Positions 28,307 through 37,277 of a DNA stretch of 64,000 nt are shown piece after piece (position 1 is the stretch's first letter; each line of letters begins with the position of its first letter). The notes below the pieces were generated by a model. The model was not told where the DNA came from and did not search any database. It was given only the letters and a program-made list of their open reading frames with translations. Origin of the DNA: Shewanella sp. AS1 (GTDB taxonomy: Bacteria; Pseudomonadota; Gammaproteobacteria; Enterobacterales; Shewanellaceae); NCBI RefSeq assembly GCF_021412565.1, contig NZ_JAKCLJ010000001.1, forward strand, positions 885,872 through 949,871, read 5' to 3'. Position numbers and translations under genes: made by a program.

Positions 28307-28801
28307 ATGCAAATGGCTGGAAAAGAAAGAGATATTACTTTACGGTTTTTAGCCGAGCCTGCCGATGTAAATTTCGGCGGTAAAGTGCATGGTGGCGCTG
28401 TGATGAAATGGATTGATCTCGCGGCTTATGCCTGCGCAGCAGCCTGGAGCGGGAAATATTGCATCACAGCTTATGCGGGCGGGATCCGTTTCGTTAAGCC
28501 TATCTTAGTGGGCAACATAGTCGAGATCAGTGCCAAGGTGATCTATACCGGCCGGACTTCAATGCATCTCGGGATAGATGTTAAAGCTGGCGATCCGAAA
28601 AACAGTGAGCGACACCTGACCACACACTGCATAGTGATCATGGTGGCCGTGGATGATGCGGGGCAACCGACAGAGGTGCCTGAGTGGGTTCCTGTTACCG
28701 AGGCCGATAAGATGATGCGTGATTCGGCAATCAAGTTGATGGAGATGCGCAAAAAAATCGGTGCCGAGATGGAGGCGCATCTCTCCCATATAGTACCCTA
28801 G
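28307..28801 (+). CDS. Acyl-CoA thioesterase, hotdog fold (YciA-like)
   Basis: A hotdog-fold thioesterase of about 164 residues. Its core, NFGGKVHGGAVMKWIDLAAYACA with Asp in the helix and AGGIRFVKPILVGNIVEI, is that of cytoplasmic acyl-CoA hydrolases (YciA/BACH type). Starts at GTG 28304, ATG 28307 and ATG 28313 are all in frame; AAGGA at 28290 and AGAGGG at 28299 do not decide the issue. Its position after the fatty-acid cluster suits acyl-CoA turnover. The preferred chain length is unknown. Confidence 0.85.
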   Translation: MQMAGKERDITLRFLAEPADVNFGGKVHGGAVMKWIDLAAYACAAAWSGKYCITAYAGGIRFVKPILVGNIVEISAKVIYTGRTSMHLGIDVKAGDPKNSERHLTTHCIVIMVAVDDAGQPTEVPEWVPVTEADKMMRDSAIKLMEMRKKIGAEMEAHLSHIVP

Positions 28802-28859
28802 AGACTCAGTGGGCAGGTTTATAAAATTTATTTCTAAGTCAGTAAAATAGGATGTATGC

Positions 28860-29735
28860 ATGGCAAAGGTAGCATTTTTGGGGCTAGGCGTTATGGGGTA
28901 CCCCATGGCGGGTCATCTGGTGAAACATGGACACGAAGTGACTGTCTATAACCGCACTACGGCTAAGGCGGCGCAGTGGGCGGCCGAGTATGGTGGTCAA
29001 TATCAAGCTACGCCTTTTGATGCGGCGAAAGATCAGGATTTTGTTTTCGTCTGTGTCGGCAATGATGATGATTTGCGTTCTGTGGTTTTGGGCGAGCAGG
29101 GGGCGTTAGCGGCGATGAAGCAAGGCGCTGTGCTGGTCGATCACACCACAGCATCTGCCGATGTTGCTCGCGAGATTGGCGCGGTTGCGGCGGCCAACAA
29201 CATTGGCTTTATCGATGCCCCCGTTTCTGGTGGTCAGGCTGGGGCTGAAAACGGCGTACTCACCGTGATGGTTGGCGGTGAGCAAGCGACCTTTGATGCA
29301 GCCAAAGAGGTGATGCAAGCTTATGCACGCTGCGCCGAGCTATTGGGTGACGTCGGCAGTGGTCAGTTGACTAAGATGGTGAATCAGATCTGTATCGCCG
29401 GCGTGGTACAAGGATTGGCGGAAGGGCTGCATTTTGCCCGCAGCGCTGGCCTCGATGGTGAAAAAGTGGTTGAGGTGATCAGTAAAGGCGCCGCACAATC
29501 CTGGCAGATGGAAAATCGTTATAAAACCATGTGGCAAGGTGAGTACAATCTGGGTTTTGCCGTTGACTGGATGCGAAAAGATTTAGGGATAGCCCTAGAT
29601 GAAGCCAGACGCAATGGCTCACAGCTTCCCTTAACGGCATTAGTTGATCAGTTCTACTGTGATGTGCAGGCTTCTGGCGGTAATCGTTGGGATACATCGA
29701 GTCTGCTGTCGCGTCTTGAGCGTCACCGTAAGTAA
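28860..29735 (+). CDS. Beta-hydroxyacid dehydrogenase, 3-hydroxyisobutyrate dehydrogenase family
   Basis: A 291-residue NAD(P)-dependent oxidoreductase. The Rossmann motif is GLGVMGYPMAGHL, substrate-binding block DAPVSGGQAGAENG, and catalytic Lys in GSGQLTKMVNQ. Asn-Arg after the second strand (VYNRT) suggests NADP preference, as in the glyoxylate/succinic-semialdehyde reductase branch (YihU/GLYR). The exact substrate is not determined. It is 58 bases after the thioesterase and probably co-transcribed. Confidence 0.88.
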   Translation: MAKVAFLGLGVMGYPMAGHLVKHGHEVTVYNRTTAKAAQWAAEYGGQYQATPFDAAKDQDFVFVCVGNDDDLRSVVLGEQGALAAMKQGAVLVDHTTASADVAREIGAVAAANNIGFIDAPVSGGQAGAENGVLTVMVGGEQATFDAAKEVMQAYARCAELLGDVGSGQLTKMVNQICIAGVVQGLAEGLHFARSAGLDGEKVVEVISKGAAQSWQMENRYKTMWQGEYNLGFAVDWMRKDLGIALDEARRNGSQLPLTALVDQFYCDVQASGGNRWDTSSLLSRLERHRK

Positions 29736-29761
29736 TTCTCTGGCGTGATAAGCTTAAATTG

Positions 29762-29789
29762 AAAAAGGACTGCCTAGCAGTCCTTTTTT
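29762..29789. terminator. Bidirectional intrinsic terminator between convergent genes
   Basis: A 12-bp perfect stem, AAAAAGGACTGC (29762-29773) with GCAGTCCTTTTT (29777-29788), loop CTA. It has U-runs on both strands, so it can end both the dehydrogenase transcript and the cdd transcript arriving from the right. Confidence 0.93.
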
Positions 29790-29826
29790 GATCTGTTAAC
29801 TTTTTGACCCTTTACTGGCTGGTTTA

Positions 29827-30717
29827 TCAGATAGGATCGATAACGATATGCTCAAGCTCAACGGACGTCAGGGCATGCAGGGCGTTCATAGCGGCGCCGA
29901 CTAAGGAGATCTTACCTTGACTCGATTCTAGCAGCAGGGCACGGTTTATTTCGCTAAAATCGCGGTTGTGCCTCGCCATAGCTGATAGCGCCATCTGCAT
30001 CGGCAGCATGGAAGGGTTAAATGCCGCATTTTCGGCGTAGCGACCACAGAAGGTCTGGCCATCTCTGGTTTCCAGCACCACGGCTGCATAATTCTTGGTA
30101 TAGGGCGCGTAACTTAAACTGGCGTGATCGAGCGCCTCTATCACCATGGGATCGGAACTCTCCAAACAGAACTCATGTAACTGTTTCGATAACAGCGGTG
30201 TGGTGATATTAAGATCGCCCGGACCAAATGCGTAGGGCAGATAATAGGAAAGCGGTTTGGTTTCCTGTGCCGGCAGGTGGATTTTGATCTTTTGGCCGCC
30301 AACTAATTCATTCATAAATTGGCGGCAATGGCCACAGGGCGTGGCGTTGACTATGATATCTTCAATTGCCGTTTCGCCGCTTAACCAAGCGTGGCTGATG
30401 GCGCTCTGTTCGGCATGCACTGAGTGAAACAGGGCTTCGTTGTTTAATTCGAGGTTGGCGCCCATATAGATATCGCCGCTTTTACCTTTGGCTATGGCGC
30501 CAACATGAAAGTCACTGATGGGGGGGCTTGCCAACGCGGCTGCAACGGGAAGTAGGGCGAGTAAGAGTTCATCTTCGGCCAGCCCTGTTGCCGTCATTAA
30601 GTCTTCGAGTTGCTGAGCATCGATGTGACCGACAAAGTTGTCGTTGAGCAGAGGAACCAGGTTGTCTGCTAGGGTTTCTGGCATATTCGCTATGCAGTGA
30701 ATAAATCTATCTTGCAT
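29827..30717 (-). CDS. cdd: Cytidine deaminase
   Basis: Cdd deaminates cytidine and deoxycytidine in pyrimidine salvage. The 296-residue protein is the E. coli-type dimer with a catalytic N-terminal and an inactive C-terminal deaminase domain. Zinc and proton-transfer residues are HAE (His101, Glu103) and PCGHC (Cys128, Cys131), one position off E. coli. It is a single gene, divergent from nothing close; sbcB on the same strand is 86 bases upstream and may be co-transcribed. Confidence 0.96.
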   Translation of the reverse strand: MQDRFIHCIANMPETLADNLVPLLNDNFVGHIDAQQLEDLMTATGLAEDELLLALLPVAAALASPPISDFHVGAIAKGKSGDIYMGANLELNNEALFHSVHAEQSAISHAWLSGETAIEDIIVNATPCGHCRQFMNELVGGQKIKIHLPAQETKPLSYYLPYAFGPGDLNITTPLLSKQLHEFCLESSDPMVIEALDHASLSYAPYTKNYAAVVLETRDGQTFCGRYAENAAFNPSMLPMQMALSAMARHNRDFSEINRALLLESSQGKISLVGAAMNALHALTSVELEHIVIDPI

Positions 30718-30803
30718 CAGCCTTATCCTTAGAAATGTAAGTCATTGGTCGGTTATTGTAGTGACTATAGTGCTGTAATAACGGGATCTATATCCCGCCG
30801 GGT

Positions 30804-32216
30804 TTACAGATTACTTAAGTAATGACACAAAGCTGTCAGGAGTTTCTGTTTCTCGCTGTCATCTTGGGTATCGTTAACTAAGTTCTCCAGTCGGATAAAA
30901 TAATCAGGGTCATTACATCTTTGCTGACAGAAATTGCGCCAGCGCTGTTGCTCAGCATAATCGAGGGTTTGCGGATAGTTACGTCCTCGATAGCGGAACA
31001 ACATCTCTTTTAGTCTAGGATCATCGAAGCTGAGATCCAGTGCCGCCAGATTGTGGGGCTGAGTATTGCGGATCATCTCCATCTTATTTTTGTCCGCCTG
31101 ACTAAAAAAGCCGCCGCTATAGAGCTGGAGATCGGGATCTGTGATCTCTCGGTCAGACTCAATATCAAATACAGCAACCAGTTTTTCACGAATTTCAGGG
31201 TGCTGGCGCAGGCGTTTATATTGGGCTCTGGCAAATTCTTTGTCGATTTGCAGTCGCTCGGCGTTATCATCGGTTAAGGTTTTGGCCGGTGCGATAAAGG
31301 GACACTTATTGATATGGATTTGTTTAAGGCCGATAGGCAGTTCATCGGCAGCAAGCTCACTTCTTGGGGTGTACATCCGCTCTCTTATCTGCTGAGCATC
31401 AAGTTCGATTAGCGGTGTGATATCCATGGCTAAATTCACGCAGATCACCGCATTCTTATTGGTTCTGTGGTGAGCGACGGGCGCAATAAGGGTGGCGCAG
31501 CCATGCAGGGCGTTGATTTTTGAGCTGACATGCACCAGGGGCTGCATGTTGAGCACATCAAGCAGCTTAGTGACTTCAGTTTTTTTCCTGAGATTGAAGT
31601 AGTAATCAAACAGCTTAGGCTGGGTTTGCTTGATCAGCTTAGCCATACCTATGGTGGCGTAAACATCTGACATAGCATCATGGGCATTTTCATGGCTCAA
31701 GCCGTTGGCCTTAGTCAGGTGTTCCAGTTTAAAGCTGGGACTGCCATCCTCTTTTTGCGGCCACTCAAGACCTTCTGGGCGCAGGGCATAGCAGGCTCTA
31801 ACTAGGTCGATAATATCCCAGCGGGAATTGCCATTTTGCCACTCTCTGGCATAGGGATCGAAGAAGTTACGATAAAAACCATAGCGACTGACCTCATCAT
31901 CGAATCGCAGAGAGTTATAGCCGGCAACACAGGTGTTTGGCATAGAAAAGAGATCGTTGATCCTCGCCATAAACTCGGCCTCGGGCATGCCCTTTAAGTT
32001 GGCGAGTTGGGGCGTGATCCCCGTGATTAACATCGCTTCGGGAGAGGGCAGGTAATCGCTTGCCACCTTACAGTAGAAGGTGACAGGCTCGTCGATAATA
32101 TTAAGTTCGAGATCGGTTCTAATCCCGGCAAACTGCGCCGGTCTGTCCTTGGCGGGATTGGCACCAAAGGTTTCATAATCGTGCCAGAAAATGCTCGCTA
32201 ACTGATTAGATGTCAT
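30804..32216 (-). CDS. sbcB: Exodeoxyribonuclease I
   Basis: Exonuclease I degrades single-stranded DNA 3' to 5' and acts in mismatch repair and recombination. The 470-residue protein is a DEDDh enzyme with WHDYETFG (Asp13, Glu15), the YNSLRFDDEVSR motif, and HDAMSDVYATI, followed by the SH3-like and C-terminal helical domains that bind SSB (ENAHDAMSD lies near residue 180). Length agrees with E. coli (475). Confidence 0.96.
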   Translation of the reverse strand: MTSNQLASIFWHDYETFGANPAKDRPAQFAGIRTDLELNIIDEPVTFYCKVASDYLPSPEAMLITGITPQLANLKGMPEAEFMARINDLFSMPNTCVAGYNSLRFDDEVSRYGFYRNFFDPYAREWQNGNSRWDIIDLVRACYALRPEGLEWPQKEDGSPSFKLEHLTKANGLSHENAHDAMSDVYATIGMAKLIKQTQPKLFDYYFNLRKKTEVTKLLDVLNMQPLVHVSSKINALHGCATLIAPVAHHRTNKNAVICVNLAMDITPLIELDAQQIRERMYTPRSELAADELPIGLKQIHINKCPFIAPAKTLTDDNAERLQIDKEFARAQYKRLRQHPEIREKLVAVFDIESDREITDPDLQLYSGGFFSQADKNKMEMIRNTQPHNLAALDLSFDDPRLKEMLFRYRGRNYPQTLDYAEQQRWRNFCQQRCNDPDYFIRLENLVNDTQDDSEKQKLLTALCHYLSNL

Positions 32217-32490
32217 ATAGAAATTGCCCGTTGAATCGTGGCTTTATCATAGCATCGACCAAGGAGGGCGCGCTATGACCACGAAAGATTAATCGCTATT
32301 TGGTTGAAAATGGATGTTTTTGCAGTTGGCAGCCTGTTGATATCGCAGTTACAATCACTCTCTCGTCGAGAAGGATGGAAGCACAATGGGAGCGCTTTGG
32401 CTCCAGTGTGATGGCACAATAGCCCCATATCGGATCATTATATCATCGGCCTCAGTTAATCACTTGTTTACCGCAATATTTGGAAAGACC

Positions 32491-33303
32491 ATGAACTATC
32501 GTTGCCCTATCTGTTTGCTTCCATTGAGTTTAGAAAACAGCACCTGGCATTGTGAGCATAACCATAGATTCGACTGTGCGAAGGAAGGTTACGTCAATCT
32601 GCTACCGGTACAGAAGAAGAGATCTAAAGATCCCGGCGACAATAAAGAGATGATGTTTGCCCGGCGGGAATTTTTAAATAAAGGCTTTTATCAAGCACTG
32701 AGCGACAGAGTAAATCAGCTGGCATTGCAATATGCACCGGATGCGAAAGATGGGCTGGATATTGGCTGCGGTGAAGGGTATTACTCTCATCGTTTGCATC
32801 AGGCGATGTCAGGTCGCGGCGCCTTTATGCTCAAGGGCGTGGATATCTCAAAATCGGCGTTAAAATACGCCGCTAAGCGCTATCCAGACATTGGTTTTTG
32901 CGTTGCCAGCAGTTTTGAGATGCCGTTTAATGATGACAGTTTTGATTTCATGTTGAGGATCTACGCGCCATCGGAAGATAAGGAGCTCAGACGAGTCATC
33001 AAGCGTGATGGAATACTGATCACTGTCTCGGCTGGACCCCTGCACCATTTTGCATTAAAGGCGCTGATCTATGATCAGCCCCGTCAACATCCCGATATCC
33101 AGAGTCAAATAGCGGGGTTTGAACGCCTGCATGGTGAAAGGTTACAGCAGGAGTTACATCTGTCTGCTCCCAATGATATTGCCCATTTCTTGTTAATGAC
33201 GCCCTATAATTGGAAATTAAATGAAATCCAGAAGCAGCAACTAATGGCCGCAGATTTCAGATGTGAATTGGATTTTAAGCTGGAAGTGTTTCGAGCCTGC
33301 TAG
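32491..33303 (+). CDS. rlmA: 23S rRNA (guanine-745-N1)-methyltransferase
   Basis: RlmA methylates N1 of G745 in helix 35 of 23S rRNA. With the start at ATG 32491 the protein has 270 residues (E. coli 269). A zinc finger (CPICLLPLSLENSTWHCEHNH plus a later Cys, over residues 5-28) precedes the KEGYVNLLPVQKKRSKDPGD block and the SAM-binding LDIGCGEGYYS. The frame is open to ATG 32386, but those 35 residues are not part of the family. The gene diverges from sbcB. Confidence 0.94.
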   Translation: MNYRCPICLLPLSLENSTWHCEHNHRFDCAKEGYVNLLPVQKKRSKDPGDNKEMMFARREFLNKGFYQALSDRVNQLALQYAPDAKDGLDIGCGEGYYSHRLHQAMSGRGAFMLKGVDISKSALKYAAKRYPDIGFCVASSFEMPFNDDSFDFMLRIYAPSEDKELRRVIKRDGILITVSAGPLHHFALKALIYDQPRQHPDIQSQIAGFERLHGERLQQELHLSAPNDIAHFLLMTPYNWKLNEIQKQQLMAADFRCELDFKLEVFRAC

Positions 33304-33606
33304 TTGTTAGCTATTGTTTAAATTATCTATTTTTTGACCAAAAAATAATAAGTACGCTTTTGTTGCAGTTTTTATGCTTTTTTTAGGCAACAACTGACAG
33401 AAATTTAAGTAAAAATTCAGATTTTTCACCTTGATAAGGTTGTTGACATACTGCCAGAATGATTTATAGTAGCTGGAGCTTGAAGGTTGGGCTTAACTTT
33501 ATGTGTTCAATACGACCAGTTCGTCCTGTTAACATAAGTAATACCGGCATTTTCCAGCTCTACTGCCGTTTATGGCTTTATTTTATTTAGTTACAGGATT
33601 TATATC
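33304..33606 (+). other. Intergenic region with cold-shock promoter and long leader
   Basis: AT-rich sequence after rlmA followed by a strong promoter (33443-33470) and an approximately 130-base untranslated leader of the cold-shock gene. Long structured leaders are usual for cspA-type genes and confer cold-dependent stability and translation. No gene is seen in it. Confidence 0.7.
33443..33470 (+). promoter_or_regulatory. Promoter of the cold-shock gene
   Basis: A perfect -35 TTGACA (33443-33448), 16-base spacer and -10 TATAGT (33465-33470). Transcription from about 33477 would give a leader of some 130 bases. Confidence 0.75.
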
Positions 33607-33813
33607 ATGTCTCAAGTTACTGGCGTTGTTAAGTGGTTCAACTCTGACAAAGGTTTTGGTTTTATCGAGCAAGAGTCTGGCCCAGACGTTTTCGTACACT
33701 TCCGTGCGATCAACTCTGACGGTTTCAAAACTCTTGATGAAGGTCAGAAAGTGCAGTTCACTGTGACTCAAGGTCAAAAAGGTCCACAAGCTGAGAACGT
33801 AACCGTTATCTAA
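33607..33813 (+). CDS. CspA-family cold-shock protein
   Basis: A 68-residue single cold-shock domain. RNP1 KGFGFI and RNP2 VFVHF are intact, with the N-terminal [14 protein letters not shown] typical of the family. It binds single-stranded RNA and DNA and acts as an RNA chaperone. It has its own promoter and terminator. Several paralogues usually exist in one genome; which Csp this is, and whether cold induces it, cannot be told, though the long leader favours cold induction. Confidence 0.96.
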   Translation: MSQVTGVVKWFNSDKGFGFIEQESGPDVFVHFRAINSDGFKTLDEGQKVQFTVTQGQKGPQAENVTVI

Positions 33814-33856
33814 GCTGACCTTTAAATAGTGGCGCTAAGCTACTAAAAAGAATTTC

Positions 33857-33887
33857 AAGAGCCGCGATTCAATCGCGGCTCTTTTTT
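33857..33887 (+). terminator. Intrinsic terminator after the cold-shock gene
   Basis: An 11-bp stem AAGAGCCGCGA/TCGCGGCTCTT around TTCAA, followed by a U-run of about six. Confidence 0.93.
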
Positions 33888-34078
33888 GTATCTGCCTTTT
33901 TATATTAATCCTTCAAAATTCCAGCCTAGATCTTGGTCGATATGCTTAGACCAAAGTCAGTCCTTATGGGCACTGACTTTGCGCAGTATTGGTGTTTGAA
34001 TCGTCCTTTTTCACGCACTCTATTATGAGTCATTTTGTAAATGGACTGATTAAAACAGCCTAATTTTATAGGACTGGC

Positions 34079-34984
34079 TTACTGGGCTGCGAAGAGCTTA
34101 TCTTCCAGACTCCGGCCTCTTTGCATGCTTTTGTAGAGCCATTGTTGCTGGTTAAATAGCTCAAGCAGTTTTTGCTCAAACTGATATTCAGGTAGGCGCT
34201 CATAACGGATCACAAATTCACTGTATTGATCGCTCTTGACCGATTGTACTTCTGGCCAAGCTTCAAGGGTTGCCAGCAGTTGCTTCGAGTCACAATGATG
34301 CATCGTCAGCGTCAGGTAGTCATCGAGTTGATCATTTTTGATTGAAACCGATTGGCTTAGCTGACCTTGATCGAGATAGAGCACTTTATCGCAGAGTTTC
34401 TCCAGCTCATTGAGGTTATGGGAGCTGATCACAAAGGTGATTTGACCGCTTAGGGCCCTAACCAGCTCTCTTATCGCCTTGGCATTGGCCGGATCCAGCC
34501 CCGCAGTAGGCTCATCTAAGAGGATAAGCTGCGGCGAGCCGATAAGGGCCTGAGCGATAGAAACTCGTTTGCTCATACCATGGCTTAAGGCCGAAGGTTT
34601 TTGAGCTGCGCTTGCCTCTAGATCCACGAGCCTGAGTACCCGCAGAGACTCCATCACAGCCTGCGCCTTATTGAAGCCTTGCAGCTGCGCGAAAAAAGTT
34701 AGCTGCTGCTCGACACTTAAGTTGGGATCGAGACGGGCATCTTGAGGTAGTGCAGCAATCTTATTGAGTAGGCTACGGCTTCCTGGGCGCTGACCAAACA
34801 GACTTATCTCACCTTCACTGGGGCGAATATAGCCACACAAAAGCGAGAATAGGGTAGTTTTTCCCGCCCCATTTGGGCCCACAAGGGCAACTGGCGCGCC
34901 GGGTTCTATGGTAAAACTGACATTATCTAAGGCCAGCTTAGTGCCATAGTGTTTACTGACCTTGTTACATTGGATAAGACTCAT
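34079..34984 (-). CDS. ABC transporter ATP-binding protein
   Basis: A 301-residue ABC ATPase with Walker A GPNGAGKTTLF, signature LSHGMSKRVSIAQAL (a divergent form of LSGGQ), and Walker B LILLDEPTAGLDPAN. The last 80 residues form a C-terminal extension typical of exporters such as CcmA/NatA/NosF. It overlaps the permease gene by ATGA and presumably forms an exporter with it. Substrate unknown; no periplasmic binding protein is present, which supports export. Confidence 0.88.
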   Translation of the reverse strand: MSLIQCNKVSKHYGTKLALDNVSFTIEPGAPVALVGPNGAGKTTLFSLLCGYIRPSEGEISLFGQRPGSRSLLNKIAALPQDARLDPNLSVEQQLTFFAQLQGFNKAQAVMESLRVLRLVDLEASAAQKPSALSHGMSKRVSIAQALIGSPQLILLDEPTAGLDPANAKAIRELVRALSGQITFVISSHNLNELEKLCDKVLYLDQGQLSQSVSIKNDQLDDYLTLTMHHCDSKQLLATLEAWPEVQSVKSDQYSEFVIRYERLPEYQFEQKLLELFNQQQWLYKSMQRGRSLEDKLFAAQ

Positions 34985-35817
34985 AGTGCGATCCTCCCCA
35001 TATAGCTTCTGCCCAGTAGCAAGAATAGGGCGGTTTGTATGAGAGGCACACCATAGAGTGATAGCTGACTAAAGCCGTGACTGTTGATCATCTGTGATAA
35101 TTGTGCTCCTGGCAGTATCCATTGCAATATTGAGTTAAGGCTTGGCAGATAATGCCCAAGGATGCCATTGATGATTGAGAACCCAACTAACAATAAGACG
35201 GCGTAGATAGTGGCCTGGCGAGAAGAGTTAGCGTACAGAGATAAAATCGCCATCATAGCGGTAAAAGGCAGTAGGGCTATTATGATGTTGATAAAGATAA
35301 AGAGTCCCGAGCCTAGGCCTAGCAGGAGTAAACTACTGTCACGGCTACAGGCAAGTGCTAAGGTGGCGATTAAGGTTAAGGCTAATAGCAGAGCTTGTAT
35401 GTAGAGGTAACCTGCAATGCGTCCCAAAAACAGTGTGTCACGATCGGCTCGTAAACTTAAGAAGCGAAACATGCCTCGTGTCTTGTCTGAGGCAAATTGA
35501 TCGGCGCAGATAAACAGGCTAAACAGTGGAAACAGATAGAGAGCCGCGACCCTCATCACAGCCATTTCGGCCACTTGCCAGGAGAGCAGTTGGCTTACCG
35601 AGGCCTCACCGAACACATTAATCAGCAGTTGCTTAATATCGGGAGTAAACAGGTAAACCGAGGCCTGGCGTACTGGATACCAGAGCAGGACGAACCAGAC
35701 GAGCGCAAAGGCGAACAGGCCAATTAATCCTCGTCGACTAAATAAGATCTTCTTGAGCTCAAAGGCGGCAATAAGCATAACCGCTGAGATAGCACTTCTT
35801 GATGTTGCTGTATTCAA
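34981..35817 (-). CDS. ABC-2-type transporter permease
   Basis: A 278-residue membrane protein with about six hydrophobic segments and the ABC-2/NosY-like pattern (AAFELKKILFSRRGLIGLF at the N-terminus, DQFASDKTRGMFRFL after the second span). It is the partner of the ATPase directly downstream. The frame opens at TTG 35823, but TTG 35817 lies 8 bases after AAGGA and is the better start; both are unusual TTG starts. The general look is of NosY-related permeases; no nos genes are near, so copper-enzyme maturation is not claimed. Confidence 0.82.
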   Translation of the reverse strand: MNTATSRSAISAVMLIAAFELKKILFSRRGLIGLFAFALVWFVLLWYPVRQASVYLFTPDIKQLLINVFGEASVSQLLSWQVAEMAVMRVAALYLFPLFSLFICADQFASDKTRGMFRFLSLRADRDTLFLGRIAGYLYIQALLLALTLIATLALACSRDSSLLLLGLGSGLFIFINIIIALLPFTAMMAILSLYANSSRQATIYAVLLLVGFSIINGILGHYLPSLNSILQWILPGAQLSQMINSHGFSQLSLYGVPLIQTALFLLLGRSYMGRIAL

Positions 35818-36025
35818 TGGCAAATTCCTTTTGGGTTTCGCTAGTCATGTTAACATCAAAAAATGTTAAGCGGGGAGCACAAGTGTGTCTATTTGTTGCT
35901 ATCTCAATGTGATTGTCGATAAGATGGGAAGAAGTGAGCTGAGGATAAAAGGCCTGAATTAAAAAGCCTGAATTAAAAAGCCAGAGGCGCTATCTCATCT
36001 CTGGCTTGGGAAAACGGTGATAAGG

Positions 36026-36859
36026 TTAATCGAGCAGACGTATGCCATCCGTGTCGATAGAAATCTTCTGCGCCTTATACAGACCGCCTATGCTTTTCTT
36101 GAAGGCTTTCTTGCTCATGGCAAGCTGGGCATAAATCAGATCGGCGTCGGTTTTATCGGTTAGGGGCAGGAAGCCGCCAGCCTGTTTCAGCTTAATCATT
36201 ATACTCATTGCCTGTTTATCAAGTTCTTCCTTAACCCCGCGCTGCAACACCAAGTCAATTTTATCGTCACTTCTGACGCGCTTGATAAAGCCTTTGAGTC
36301 TTTGGCCAAATTTAAGATCCCTAAATACCTCATTTTTATAGAGCACGCCCCAGTGAGCATTGTCTATGATCGCCTTATAGCCTAAATCTGTAGTGCCGCC
36401 TATGATCAGATTCACCTCTTGACCATTGCGGTACGGGGGCGGCGTCTTGTCGAGGAACTTGTCGATTTTCGATGACGCCACGATACGCTCATCGGCGCTG
36501 TTCAGATAGACATATACCAGATAGGAACGGCCGACTTCGATTTCTCTGTGCTGCTCGCCAAAAGGCAGCAAGAGATCTTTTTCCAGTCCCCAATCCAAGA
36601 AGGCGCCATAGGGGCCGGTCGCCACAGCTTTAAGGTAGGCAAATTGCCCCACCTGTGCTTTAGGTCGTTTGGTTGTGGCAATAACCAAATCCTGTGAATC
36701 AAGGTAGAGAAAAACCTCAAGGCTGTCGCCAATCTCAAACTCTTTCGGGGCGACTTTATTAGGCAGTAGCACTTGGCCGAGCTCATGGGCGTTAAGGTAT
36801 AAACCAAAATCGACCTGCTTGACTATCTTAAGGCTACAGGATTTTCCTATCTCTATCAT
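36026..36859 (-). CDS. S1-domain RNA-binding protein, CvfB/YitL family
   Basis: A 277-residue protein with tandem S1-like domains and a C-terminal winged helix. Recognisable blocks are MIEIGKSCSLKIVKQVDFGLYL, GPYGAFLDWGLEKDLLLPFGEQ and GFIKRVRSDDKIDL, and the C-terminal GFLPLTDKTDADLIYAQLAMSKKAFKK is split across the helix-turn-helix. Staphylococcal CvfB affects virulence gene expression through RNA binding; the role here is unknown. A longer start at 36886 exists, but the family N-terminus is at 36859. Confidence 0.88.
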   Translation of the reverse strand: MIEIGKSCSLKIVKQVDFGLYLNAHELGQVLLPNKVAPKEFEIGDSLEVFLYLDSQDLVIATTKRPKAQVGQFAYLKAVATGPYGAFLDWGLEKDLLLPFGEQHREIEVGRSYLVYVYLNSADERIVASSKIDKFLDKTPPPYRNGQEVNLIIGGTTDLGYKAIIDNAHWGVLYKNEVFRDLKFGQRLKGFIKRVRSDDKIDLVLQRGVKEELDKQAMSIMIKLKQAGGFLPLTDKTDADLIYAQLAMSKKAFKKSIGGLYKAQKISIDTDGIRLLD

Positions 36860-37099
36860 GGGATTCTCTATGGTGTGAAATAACAACTGCGAGAGCGGAT
36901 TATAGTGGAATTTTCATTAAGATGCTGCAACTTAGCCGCCCATATCCGGTATTTTTGAGTGATTTGCCCCTGGGGATTTACCTAATCAAAACAGAGAGGC
37001 CTCAAGTGTGAATAATGTGCATTAAAGGTTGTAATAATTTAATGTGTTATTGATACTTGCAATTAACTTATTTCAAGGGTTTAATTGCGCGCCATTTGG

Positions 37100-37120
37100 G
37101 TTTTACCTTAGGGGTAAAAC
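37100..37120 (+). other. Hairpin before the speA leader frame
   Basis: An 8-bp perfect stem GTTTTACC (37100-37107) and GGTAAAAC (37113-37120) with loop TTAGG ends one base before the AGGA ribosome-binding site of the small frame at 37132. Confidence 0.7.
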
Positions 37121-37131
37121 AGGATGAAACC

Positions 37132-37203
37132 ATGAGGCGCCTGACGGAGTTAGCTAAGGCTCCTGTTTTGATGTTGCCCAATATTGAGCCCTATAAGGTG
37201 TGA
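37132..37203 (+). CDS. Putative leader peptide of speA, 23 residues
   Basis: ATG 37132 is 7 bases after AGGA and opens a 23-codon frame, M-RRLTELAKAPVLML-PNIEPYKV, ending in TGA 37201-37203, 74 bases before the speA ATG. It sits between two hairpins (37100-37120 and 37227-37243). E. coli controls speF through an ornithine-sensing leader peptide, SpeFL, but this peptide does not resemble it. A leader peptide role in arginine or polyamine control is inference; a chance short frame cannot be excluded. Confidence 0.45.
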   Translation: MRRLTELAKAPVLMLPNIEPYKV

Positions 37204-37226
37204 TATTGAGTTGCATTAATCTGTTG

Positions 37227-37243
37227 GTAAGCGGCGGGCTTAC
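37227..37243 (+). other. Hairpin between leader frame and speA
   Basis: Stem GTAAGC (37227-37232) with GCTTAC (37238-37243), loop GGCGG. There is no U-run after it, so it is not an ordinary terminator. It lies about 35 bases before the speA start and could act on translation. Confidence 0.55.
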
Positions 37244-37277
37244 TGAATTTGAATGTAAATAGACAGGCTGAGAAAAT

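Larger units (their letters stand above)
36860..37277 (+). other. Upstream region and leader of speA
   Basis: More than 400 bases without a classical gene. It holds AT-rich promoter-like sequence around 37020-37080 (TTGATA at 37050 with no clear -10), then a hairpin, a 23-codon reading frame with a ribosome-binding site, and another hairpin before speA. The two structures and the small frame are listed separately. Confidence 0.55.

Noticed and set aside
32386..32490. N-terminal extension of rlmA (35 codons)
   Set aside because: The zinc finger at MNYRCPIC is the family N-terminus; ATG 32491 has a GGAAAG box ahead.
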